Shown here: positions 1 to 5,394 of the stretch, piece by piece
Numbering within the stretch: position 1 is the stretch's first letter
Layout of the letters: every line of letters starts with the position of its first letter
From: Gordonia sp. (in: high G+C Gram-positive bacteria)
GTDB taxonomy: Bacteria; Actinomycetota; Actinomycetes; Mycobacteriales; Mycobacteriaceae
Direction: 5' to 3'
DNA length: 5,394 nt
NCBI GenBank assembly: GCA_030152405.1
Contig: JASLJL010000329.1
Location: 1-5,394 of the forward strand
Notes under the pieces: generated by a model
Told to the model about the DNA's origin: nothing
The model's input: only the letters and a program-made list of their open reading frames with translations
The model's database searches: none
Made by a program: the position numbers and the translations under genes

Positions 1-240
1 TATCGCCTGACAGAAGGCGGCGAGGAGGATCGCCGCGACGGTCCGCAGACGTCGCTGGAAGGAGCTGTTGCCAAACCGGAAGTCCCACCGGAGGACATCG
101 TCGGCACCGGTCCGCAGGAGCAGGTACAGGGCGACGGCGACGACAGCCAGGAGTGCGGCTGCCGTGAGTCGTGACTTCCAGCCGAACCTGCTCGAGCGCG
201 CGGTCACCGCCGGCGCCGCGGTGGCGTCAGAGAGCGACAC
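1..240 (-). CDS. Second FecCD-type iron-siderophore ABC permease, N-terminal 80 codons only
   Basis: This is the start of a second inner-membrane permease subunit that should pair with the permease encoded just upstream to form the translocation channel of a ferric-siderophore importer. The reading frame opens at a GTG (238-240) and runs without a stop to the window edge, so the C-terminal three quarters are missing. The visible protein has a short polar N-terminus, a first hydrophobic segment (about residues 26-42, ALLAVVAVALYLLL), then RRLRTVAAILLAAFCQAI, which matches the conserved R-x-x-R/K-x-x-A-x-x-L-V-G stretch leading into TM2 of the FatC/YclO branch. The GTG is supported by GAGGAGGT just upstream and overlaps the previous gene by 14 nt, which suggests translational coupling. 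Family membership is inferred from context plus this short match. An ATPase gene would be expected further downstream. Confidence 0.85.
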   Translation of the reverse strand, partial: MSLSDATAAPAVTARSSRFGWKSRLTAAALLAVVAVALYLLLRTGADDVLRWDFRFGNSSFQRRLRTVAAILLAAFCQAI

Positions 241-1246
241 GAGACCTCCTCGAGAGGATCAGAGACAGGAAGACGACGGCGCCGACGACTCCCATGACCA
301 CCGACGTCGGGATCTCCATGGGTCGGATCACGACGCGGCCGATGAGGTCGCAGCCGATGATGAGCACTGTCGAGAGCAGGGCGATGGCGGGCAGATTGGC
401 GCGCAGGTCGTCGCCGCGCACAGCGCTCACCATGTTCGGGACGATGAGGCCGAGGAACGGGATGAAGCCGATGACCACGCTGGTGACCCCGGATGCGAGC
501 GCGACCATGCTCACTCCCAGCCCGACGGTGGCGCCGTAGTTGAGCCCGAGGCTGGTCGCGACGTCGCGTCCCAGGCCGGCGATCGTGAAGTAGTTCGCCA
601 GCACGTACGACGCGACGGCGATCACGAGGACCGCCCACAGCGGTTCGTAGAAGCCGCGGACGATGTGGGAGAAGCCGCCGGAGCGCCACGAGACGACGGC
701 CTGCAGGAGGTTGTTCTGCACCGCGAGGAGGGTCGACACCGATGCGACGACGGCGCCGAGCATCAGGCCGACGAGGGGGACGATCGCCGATCGACGCGCC
801 CGGATCCGGTTGATGATCCCGAGGAAGATCAGGGTTCCGACCAGTGCGGTGCCCGACGCGACGAGCATCCTGACGAGCGGTGGCGCACCGGGGATCCACA
901 ACAGGCAGGCGAGGACGCCGAGGCCTGCCCATTCGGCGGTGCCCGCGGTGGTCGGCTCGACGAACCGGTTCTGCGTCAAGCGCTGCATGATCACGCCGGA
1001 GAAGCTCATGGCGATCCCGGCGAGGATCAGCGCCAGGGTGCGCGGGACGCGCGAGATGAAGAACATCCGCCACATCTCGCTGTCGCCGGTCAGCAGCCCG
1101 GCGAGCGTGATGTGGTACTCGCCGATCATCAACGATCCGGCGATGAGACCGGCCGAGAGCAGGACGAGTGCGGGCATGATGAGACGACTCACCGGCGGCG
1201 CCTCGTCGAGGCGCCGCCGGAGAGAAGTGATAGAGGTGGTGACCAA
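227..1246 (-). CDS. FecCD-type iron-siderophore ABC transporter permease, FatD/YclN-like
   Basis: This encodes an inner-membrane permease subunit of a ferric-siderophore importer, 339 residues with about nine or ten hydrophobic segments, the normal size for FecCD (BtuC-like) permeases. The family signature is clear: RVPRTLALILAGIAMSFSG at 66-84, then NRFVEPTTAGT at 93-103, where BtuC/FhuB types usually have NPLADP. That variant is typical of the FatD/YclN/CeuB branch, which handles catecholate or petrobactin-like siderophores. Near the C-terminus, GFIPFLGLIVPN (260-271), RGDDLR (277-282) and DLIGRVVIRPMEIP (300-313) are also conserved family features, including the region that contacts the ATPase. 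It follows the binding-protein gene by only 4 nt and overlaps the next permease by 14 nt, so it is a middle gene of an operon. The start shown is a TTG with a weak ribosome binding site. GTG at codon 19 (1190-1192) or ATG at codon 24 (1175-1177) are credible alternatives and would leave a strong hairpin outside, or almost outside, the coding region. Confidence 0.93.
   Translation of the reverse strand: MVTTSITSLRRRLDEAPPVSRLIMPALVLLSAGLIAGSLMIGEYHITLAGLLTGDSEMWRMFFISRVPRTLALILAGIAMSFSGVIMQRLTQNRFVEPTTAGTAEWAGLGVLACLLWIPGAPPLVRMLVASGTALVGTLIFLGIINRIRARRSAIVPLVGLMLGAVVASVSTLLAVQNNLLQAVVSWRSGGFSHIVRGFYEPLWAVLVIAVASYVLANYFTIAGLGRDVATSLGLNYGATVGLGVSMVALASGVTSVVIGFIPFLGLIVPNMVSAVRGDDLRANLPAIALLSTVLIIGCDLIGRVVIRPMEIPTSVVMGVVGAVVFLSLILSRRSRVAL
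244..251 (-). promoter_or_regulatory. Ribosome binding site inside the end of permease 1, fixing the GTG start of permease 2
   Basis: The minus strand reads GAGGAGGT, followed by three bases and GTG. This is close to a full anti-16S complement and lies within the last codons (Ser-Arg-Arg-Ser) of the upstream permease. It is the reason for choosing the GTG at 238-240 even though it overlaps the upstream stop codon. The arrangement implies coupled, near-stoichiometric synthesis of the two permease subunits. Confidence 0.75.
1192..1220 (-). promoter_or_regulatory. Perfect 13-bp inverted repeat at the binding-protein/permease junction
   Basis: The arms CCGGCGGCGCCTC (1192-1204) and GAGGCGCCGCCGG (1208-1220) are exact reverse complements separated by three bases, giving a very stable GC-rich stem-loop in the transcript. 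It begins about 30 nt after the stop codon of the lipoprotein gene. No U-tract follows on the minus strand, so it is not a classic intrinsic terminator. By analogy with stem-loops after binding-protein genes in other ABC operons (the malE-malF type), it could protect the upstream mRNA end or lower permease translation. That role is inference; the repeat itself is seen directly. With the TTG start it encodes roughly codons 9-19 of the permease (Leu-Arg-Arg-Arg-Leu-Asp-Glu-Ala-Pro-Pro-Val). Confidence 0.6.
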
Positions 1247-1250
1247 CGGG

Positions 1251-2240
1251 CTACTTCTGGCTGCCCATGCTCTCAGCGATCGTGGCGTAGTTCTCGCCGT
1301 AGCACTGGATGCCCTCGCGGACGTAGAAGCCGGGGTCCAGGTAGACGAGCTGATTCCTGGTCATGAACTCGGTGTTCTTGAACGCGTCCTGAGCGGCGAA
1401 AACAGCCGACGCGGGCTTCGGAACAGAGCCGTCTTCGGGCTCGACGGCGGCGTCGCGGTCCATCACGATCACCCACTGCGGGTTGGCCTGAGCGATCGCC
1501 TCGGGCGTGAGACCCGAGTTCTGGTGATGGTCGCCCGCCTGGCCTGCGAAGACGTCCTTGACGTTGAGCGGCTCGACGAGCGGGCTCATGCGCTTGGCGC
1601 CGTTGTCGATCTTGCCGCCGTTGACGATCGAGAGGAAGACGGTCTGACCGTTGGTGGCCTTCTTCGCGGCGTCCAGCTTGGTGTTGAAGTCGGCGATGAT
1701 CTCCTGCGCCTGATCTTCCTTGCCGAAGATCTTGCCGAGGGTCTCGGTCTGCGCGATCATCGCGGCCACACGACCGTTCGGTGCGTCGTCGCTCGCCGAG
1801 ACGTCGATGAACGCACCGTCGGACTCCTGCGCGATCTTCTTGAGCTCGTCCTCGTGCTTTGAGAAACGGTAGCCGCCGACGATCAGGTCGGGCTGGACGT
1901 CGGCGATGACGTCGAACTTGGGCTCGGTGTGCGAGCCGACGTCCTTGATGTCGGAGTCGTCGATCCAGTCGCCGAGGTGCTGCTTGGAGTACAGCTGCTT
2001 CGGAATCGCCACCGGGGTGACGCCGAAGGCCTTGAGCGTCTCGGCGCTCGTGTTGTCGAGGGCGACGACGCGCGTCGGGTTCTTGGGGACCTCGACGTCG
2101 CCCTTGTTGGTGGTGACGGTGATCGTCTCGCCGGAGGCGGACGCCTCATCTGCGGTGGTCGAGCAGGCGCTCAGGGCGAGACTGCCTGCCAGGACGACGG
2201 CGGCGGCCGCAGCGGCGGTCCGCATACGCGTGAACTTCAT
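1251..2240 (-). CDS. Iron-siderophore ABC transporter substrate-binding lipoprotein, FatB/YclQ-like
   Basis: This is the extracytoplasmic receptor that captures a ferric siderophore and delivers it to the permeases encoded next to it. Of 329 residues, 1-25 form a lipoprotein signal peptide: basic KFTRMR, an alanine/valine/leucine core, and the lipobox LSAC with the lipidated cysteine at 26. The mature protein has the class III (TroA/FecB-like) layout: a short strand region (TITVTTNKGDVEVP, 39-52), then NPTRVVALDNTSAETLKAFG (54-73) opening the N-lobe, QPDLIVGG (116-123), a long linking helix around 166-196, and a C-lobe with GDHHQNSGLTPEAIAQANPQ (236-255) and WVIVMDRDAAV (256-266), which resemble FatB/YclQ/CeuE proteins. 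The ATG at 2238-2240 has GAGGGG (2246-2251) five bases upstream, which favours it over the ATG at codon 6. It is the first gene of the operon and sits behind an iron box. The ligand cannot be read from sequence. Confidence 0.93.
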   Translation of the reverse strand: MKFTRMRTAAAAAAVVLAGSLALSACSTTADEASASGETITVTTNKGDVEVPKNPTRVVALDNTSAETLKAFGVTPVAIPKQLYSKQHLGDWIDDSDIKDVGSHTEPKFDVIADVQPDLIVGGYRFSKHEDELKKIAQESDGAFIDVSASDDAPNGRVAAMIAQTETLGKIFGKEDQAQEIIADFNTKLDAAKKATNGQTVFLSIVNGGKIDNGAKRMSPLVEPLNVKDVFAGQAGDHHQNSGLTPEAIAQANPQWVIVMDRDAAVEPEDGSVPKPASAVFAAQDAFKNTEFMTRNQLVYLDPGFYVREGIQCYGENYATIAESMGSQK

Positions 2241-2259
2241 GGGTTCCCCTCGGAATGTT

Positions 2260-2278
2260 AAAGGTTAAGCAAACCTAA
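2260..2278 (-). promoter_or_regulatory. Iron box (DtxR/IdeR-type operator) upstream of the siderophore-uptake operon
   Basis: The minus strand reads TTAGGTTTGCTTAACCTTT. Compared by eye with the 19-bp DtxR/IdeR consensus TTAGGTTAGGCTAACCTAA, 14 of 19 positions agree, including the whole TTAGGTT half and TAACCT of the other half. It lies 20 nt upstream of the lipoprotein start codon and overlaps the candidate -10 element, the position expected for repression by the iron-loaded regulator. From known IdeR/DtxR behaviour, the operon should be off with iron and on in starvation. Binding is inferred. Confidence 0.82.
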
Positions 2279-2282
2279 CATA
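2277..2282 (-). promoter_or_regulatory. Candidate -10 element for the siderophore-uptake operon
   Basis: The minus strand reads TATGTT, matching four of six TATAAT positions. It would place the transcription start near 2270, inside the iron box, with a leader of about 30 nt carrying the GAGGGG ribosome binding site. I see no convincing -35 hexamer at the right distance, which is common for actinobacterial promoters. A second weak candidate, TAACAT at 2255-2260 on the same strand, would leave a very short leader. Confidence 0.35.
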
Positions 2283-2308
2283 GTGAAGGATTACCTCGCA
2301 CGCGTGGT

Positions 2309-3277
2309 TCAGGAGGTGACGACCTCCAGGCTCGGCAAGGTCAGGTCGACGTCGGAGTCGTCGCCGCCGTGAGAGACGGCGGTGAGAGTCAGGAGGGTCG
2401 CTTCCGGTCGGCAGCTGAAGCGGGCGGGCGCGTACGGCGACGTACCCAAGCCCGCACTGACGTGCAGCGCCATCGACGCGCCCCACCGGGACAGGCCCTT
2501 CACACGCGAGCGATCGAGGTGGCAGTTCGTGACCACGGCGCCGTAGCCCGGAACGCACAGTTGTCCGCCGTGCGTGTGACCGGCCATCACGAGGTCGTAT
2601 CCGTCGTCGGCGAACGCGTCCAGCACCCGCGGCTCGGGGGAGTGGGTGAGGCCAAGACGTAGCTGCGCCAACGGGTTCGGCCGACCTGCGATCGTCTCGT
2701 ACCTGTCGCGTTCGATGTGTGGATCGTCGACGCCCGCCGACGCCACTCGGACGCCGGCCACCTCGAGTTCGCGGATAGTGTGCGTGGCGTCCAGCCAGCC
2801 GCGTTCGGAGAAGGCGGCCCGCAGATCCTGCCAGGGCAACGACTCCCCGTGCGTGCGCTTGTGGTCCTTCTTGAAGTACTTGAAGGGGTTCTTCGGCTTG
2901 GGCCCGAAGTAGTCGTTGGAGCCGAACACGAAGAGTCCCGGCCGGGACAGCAGGCCGCCGAGCGACTGCACGACGGCCGGCACCGCGTTCGGGTGCGCCA
3001 GATTGTCGCCGGTGTTGACGACGAGGTCGGGCTCGAGCGAGTCGAGCTCGGAGATCCAGGCCTGCTTCAGATGCTGATTGGGCATCATGTGGATGTCGCT
3101 GATGTGCAGCACGCGCAGCGGCGACGAGCCGGCCTCGAGGATCGGGGCGGTGACGTGGCGGAGTGCGAACGCGTTGCGTTCGATCACCGTCGAGTAGAGG
3201 AGGCCTGCGGCAGCGGCGCCGGCGGCACCCGCGGCGACGCGGGCGGCCCGAGACGAGGAATCGAAACCGGGGAGCAT
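2309..3277 (-). CDS. Membrane-anchored metallophosphoesterase, YkuE-like (Rv3683 type)
   Basis: This is a calcineurin-like dinuclear-metal phosphoesterase of 322 residues. The N-terminus has an alanine-rich hydrophobic stretch (about 11-30) that should act as an uncleaved anchor or signal, which would put the catalytic domain outside the membrane. The metal-binding motifs appear in order: DIH (61-63), GDN (90-92), GSND (119-122) where most relatives have GNHD, TH (211-212) and GHTHGGQ (233-239). A Lys/Phe-rich segment (about 127-140, PKPKNPFKYFKKDH) lies between the third and fourth motifs. The gene begins 31 nt after the stop of the PASTA-domain penicillin-binding protein, matching the ponA2-Rv3683 order of M. 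tuberculosis, so it is probably cotranscribed. The ATG at 3275-3277 has only a weak ribosome binding site, but no other in-frame start lies between it and an upstream in-frame stop about 34 nt away. The substrate is unknown; a cell-envelope phosphoester is a guess from context. Confidence 0.92.
   Translation of the reverse strand: MLPGFDSSSRAARVAAGAAGAAAAGLLYSTVIERNAFALRHVTAPILEAGSSPLRVLHISDIHMMPNQHLKQAWISELDSLEPDLVVNTGDNLAHPNAVPAVVQSLGGLLSRPGLFVFGSNDYFGPKPKNPFKYFKKDHKRTHGESLPWQDLRAAFSERGWLDATHTIRELEVAGVRVASAGVDDPHIERDRYETIAGRPNPLAQLRLGLTHSPEPRVLDAFADDGYDLVMAGHTHGGQLCVPGYGAVVTNCHLDRSRVKGLSRWGASMALHVSAGLGTSPYAPARFSCRPEATLLTLTAVSHGGDDSDVDLTLPSLEVVTS
2312..2327 (-). terminator. Small inverted repeat at the end of the metallophosphoesterase gene
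   Basis: GGAGGT (2312-2317) and ACCTCC (2322-2327) pair perfectly across a four-base loop, immediately before the TGA stop on the minus strand. It is the only stem-loop I can see between the phosphoesterase and the iron-uptake promoter. The stem is short, partly coding, and no U-run follows, so termination here is doubtful and readthrough into the iron operon is possible. Confidence 0.2.
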
Positions 3278-3308
3278 ACGTCCACGATACGCGTGCTCGC
3301 CCCGGTCA

Positions 3309-5394
3309 TCACTCGTCCGGGACGTCGATCACCACCGGCCCCACACCGGGCACCTCGACGGTCTTCTGGACGGTTCGGCCGCCGCCGCTCGGTCCGCCTC
3401 TGCTCGTCGACGATCCGCGACCGTTGCTCACATACACCGCGATCGTGCTGCCCGGCATCGCGCTGTCGGACGGCGCGGTGAACACGACGGTGCCCTTCGG
3501 GCGGCCGCTGTCGACTTCCAGTTCGTTCACCTTGAAGCCGGCCTCCTGCAGGCGGGCCGTGGCCTGACTGGCGGGCAGTCCGCTCACTTGTGGGATCCGC
3601 CCGCGGTCGCTGCCCGCGACGTACTGGGGATCGATGGGCGGCATCGAGACGGGACCGAACTTGGTCGCCACCGGCAGGATGCCGTTCATCCAGGTCCGGG
3701 CGGGCTCGTAGCCGCCGTAGACGTCACCGTCATAGCACTGACGCAGCGGCGAGGTGCAGATACCCGCGGGGGTCGGGCCGTCGTTGTACACGTACGACGC
3801 GGCCGCCAGCTGGTTCGTGAAGCCGAGGAAGGCGGCCGAGCGGTGGGCCTCGGTGGTGCCGGTCTTGCCGGACAGCGGGAGGTTCCACCCCGTCGTTCGG
3901 GCCGCCTGTGCCGACGTGCCCGCGCCACGGTCGTCCTCGCCCATGGCGTTGGCCAGAGTGTTGGCGAGACCGGAGTCGACCACCTGCTCGCACTTGGGAG
4001 CGTTGAACGGCACCGCGGTCATCGCCGGGTTGCCCTTCTCGTCCATCACCCGGTTGCCGTACTGGTCACGCTTGACCTGCTGGATCGACACGATCGGATT
4101 CGGCGGGCACCAGGTGCCGCCCGATGCGAGGGTCGCCGCGACGTTCGACAGTTCCAGAGCGTTCACCGCGAACGGTCCGAGGGTGAACGAGCCGAAGTTG
4201 CCCTTCTTGATGTAGTCGGCGAGCGACTGGTCGCCGTAACCGGACGAGCCCGGCGAGTTGTACGACCGCAGTCCGAGCCGGACCGCCATGTCGACGGCCG
4301 GCTTCACCCCGACCTGCTCCAGCAGTTGCACGAACGTCGTGTTGGGGGACGTCGCGAGGGCCTGCGTCACCGACACCTGCGGGGCGTAGGCTCCGGCGTT
4401 CTTGACACAGTAGGCGTTCGCCGGGCAGCCGTTGGCGCCGTTGCTGTTGCCCATGCCGTAGACGGCGACGCTCGACGGCACCGAGAGGACGGCGCTGGTG
4501 CCGAGGCCCTTCTCCATCGCGGCCGCGGTGGTGAAAAGCTTGAACACCGAACCGGCGCCGTCTCCGACCATGGAGAACGGCTGCGGCTGGACGGTCTGGT
4601 CCTTCTTGGCGTCGAGGCCGTAGTCGCGGCTGGAGACCATCGAGACCACGTCGTGCGACTGCTTTCCGGGACGCACGATGCTCATCACGTTGGCGATGCC
4701 CTCGGCGTGCGGATCGGCCTGCGCCTGGGCGGCGCGCTGCGCGGAGCTCTGGACCGCGGGATCGAGCGTGGTGCGGATGAGGTAACCGCCACGCATCACC
4801 TGTTGCCGGGAGATCCCGTTGTCGGCGAGGTATTGCAGCACGTAGTCGCAGAAGAATCCGGCGTTGTCGGCGGCGATGCAGCCCTGCGTGGGCGTGCGGG
4901 GTTCCGGCAGGACGCCGAGAGGCCGCTTCTTGGCCTCGGTGAGCTCGGCCCGTCGCTCGGGGAAGTTGTCGATCATGGTGTCGAGCACCAGGTTTCGACG
5001 AGCAGTGGTCGCCTTGGGGTCGGCGTACGGGTTGAGTCCCGAGCTCGACTGCACCATGCCCGCCAGCATCGCGCCCTGCTCGACGGTCAGCTCCTTGGCC
5101 GAATGACCGAAGTAGGTCTGGGCGGCCGCCTCCACGCCGTACGCGTTGTTGCCGAACGGGACGACGTTGAGATAGCGGGTGACGATCTGCTTCTTCGCGT
5201 CCTGCTTGGCGGCGGCGTCGTCGAGTCCGCGGTCGCGCTTGGCCTGATCGATGAGCGTCTGCTCGAGGGTGAGCGCCATCCGGACCTCCCGCAGCTTGCG
5301 GGCGGGAGTGGTCTCGATGGCTGCCTGCCGTTCGGCCTCGGTGCGGGCGAGGACGAGGAGTTGATAGTTCTTGATGTACTGCTGGTCGAGCGTG
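3309..5394 (-). CDS. ponA2: Class A penicillin-binding protein with C-terminal PASTA domain, PonA2-like; N-terminus outside the window
   Basis: This is a bifunctional peptidoglycan synthase: a GT51 glycosyltransferase polymerises lipid II and a transpeptidase cross-links stem peptides, outside the membrane. The frame is open to the right edge, giving 694 visible residues; an ATG at 5277-5279 is internal, not the start. The visible part opens with TLDQQYIKNY, the QQ motif of the glycosyltransferase; the cytoplasmic tail, membrane anchor and catalytic-Glu motif lie beyond the window. Next come RKLREVRMALTLEQ and YLNVVPFGNNAYGVEAAAQTYFG. Numbered from that internal ATG, the transpeptidase triad is complete: SVFK at 244-247 (acylated Ser near 4548-4550), SPN at 311-313 and KTGT at 472-475. 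One PASTA domain follows (about 561-620, positions 3420-3599), then a Gly/Ser-rich linker and an acidic tail. The PASTA domain and the downstream metallophosphoesterase favour PonA2 over PonA1. In mycobacteria PonA2 is linked to stress and stationary-phase survival. Confidence 0.92.
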   Translation of the reverse strand, partial: TLDQQYIKNYQLLVLARTEAERQAAIETTPARKLREVRMALTLEQTLIDQAKRDRGLDDAAAKQDAKKQIVTRYLNVVPFGNNAYGVEAAAQTYFGHSAKELTVEQGAMLAGMVQSSSGLNPYADPKATTARRNLVLDTMIDNFPERRAELTEAKKRPLGVLPEPRTPTQGCIAADNAGFFCDYVLQYLADNGISRQQVMRGGYLIRTTLDPAVQSSAQRAAQAQADPHAEGIANVMSIVRPGKQSHDVVSMVSSRDYGLDAKKDQTVQPQPFSMVGDGAGSVFKLFTTAAAMEKGLGTSAVLSVPSSVAVYGMGNSNGANGCPANAYCVKNAGAYAPQVSVTQALATSPNTTFVQLLEQVGVKPAVDMAVRLGLRSYNSPGSSGYGDQSLADYIKKGNFGSFTLGPFAVNALELSNVAATLASGGTWCPPNPIVSIQQVKRDQYGNRVMDEKGNPAMTAVPFNAPKCEQVVDSGLANTLANAMGEDDRGAGTSAQAARTTGWNLPLSGKTGTTEAHRSAAFLGFTNQLAAASYVYNDGPTPAGICTSPLRQCYDGDVYGGYEPARTWMNGILPVATKFGPVSMPPIDPQYVAGSDRGRIPQVSGLPASQATARLQEAGFKVNELEVDSGRPKGTVVFTAPSDSAMPGSTIAVYVSNGRGSSTSRGGPSGGGRTVQKTVEVPGVGPVVIDVPDE

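Noticed and set aside
204..1073. Minus-strand frame of 289 codons within permease 1
   Set aside because: It is Arg/Pro/His-rich and out of frame with the permease, whose membrane segments and motifs are unmistakable.
68..1366. Long plus-strand reading frame of 432 codons opposite the permease and lipoprotein genes
   Set aside because: The product is rich in Arg, Asp, Glu, Gly and His with no recognisable domain, as expected for the antisense of a high-GC gene. The opposite strand encodes a clear FecCD permease.
663..1862. Second long plus-strand frame of 399 codons across the permease and lipoprotein genes
   Set aside because: It is low-complexity antisense translation overlapping two well-supported minus-strand genes, with no family motif.
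1906..2268. Plus-strand frame of 120 codons reaching into the iron-box region
   Set aside because: It is antisense to the lipoprotein N-terminus, and its end falls in the promoter of the minus-strand operon. No independent evidence supports it.
2299..2306. Palindrome CACGCGTG near the metallophosphoesterase stop
   Set aside because: An 8-bp palindrome in high-GC DNA is not rare, and no known operator is matched.
2717..3481. Plus-strand frame of 254 codons opposite the metallophosphoesterase
   Set aside because: The minus strand carries all the phosphoesterase motifs in order; the plus-strand product shows no domain.
5277..5279. ATG as the start of the penicillin-binding protein
   Set aside because: The frame continues upstream to the window edge, and the extra 38 codons encode conserved glycosyltransferase sequence (TLDQQYIKNY and TPARKLREVR), so this Met is internal.
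5288..5302. Inverted repeat CCCGCA-GCT-TGCGGG inside the penicillin-binding protein gene
   Set aside because: It is a short stem in the middle of a conserved coding segment (Pro-Ala-Arg-Lys-Leu-Arg), explained by codon use.

Overview
The window is high-GC, and all supported genes lie on the minus strand, so transcription runs from the right end to the left. The gene families point to a Mycobacteriales-type actinobacterium such as Gordonia, Williamsia, Rhodococcus, Tsukamurella or a mycobacterium. The evidence is a class A penicillin-binding protein with one C-terminal PASTA domain followed directly by a YkuE-like metallophosphoesterase, which is the ponA2 (Rv3682) - Rv3683 pairing known from Mycobacterium tuberculosis. 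A DtxR/IdeR-type iron box supports the same placement. The genus cannot be fixed from this sequence alone.

From right to left the layout is: (1) positions 5394-3309, a ponA2-like bifunctional peptidoglycan synthase that lacks its N-terminus because the window begins inside the glycosyltransferase domain; (2) positions 3277-2309, a membrane-anchored metallophosphoesterase 31 nt downstream and probably cotranscribed; (3) a 68-nt intergenic gap (2241-2308) holding an iron box, a weak -10 element and a ribosome binding site; (4) positions 2240-1251, an iron-siderophore binding lipoprotein; (5) positions 1246-227, a first FecCD-type permease; (6) positions 240-1, the first 80 codons of a second FecCD-type permease that runs out of the window. 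An ATPase gene would be expected next, beyond position 1. The window is almost fully coding, and no gene-free stretch exceeds 68 nt.

The two blocks have different jobs. The right block builds and cross-links peptidoglycan outside the membrane, with a partner phosphoesterase of unknown substrate. The left block imports a ferric siderophore: the lipoprotein captures the ligand and the two permeases form the heterodimeric channel. Subgroup features (NRFVEPTTAGT in permease 1, and a FatB/YclQ-like binding protein) place the importer with the FatBCD/YclNOQ/CeuBCE-type catecholate or petrobactin-like systems rather than the BtuC/FhuB type. The iron box over the promoter predicts repression of this operon when iron is sufficient.

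No clearly new biological system is visible. The most distinctive unexplained structure is a perfect 13-bp inverted repeat with a 3-nt loop (1192-1220) at the binding-protein/permease junction. It may set the ratio of binding protein to permease, and it casts doubt on the annotated TTG start of permease 1.
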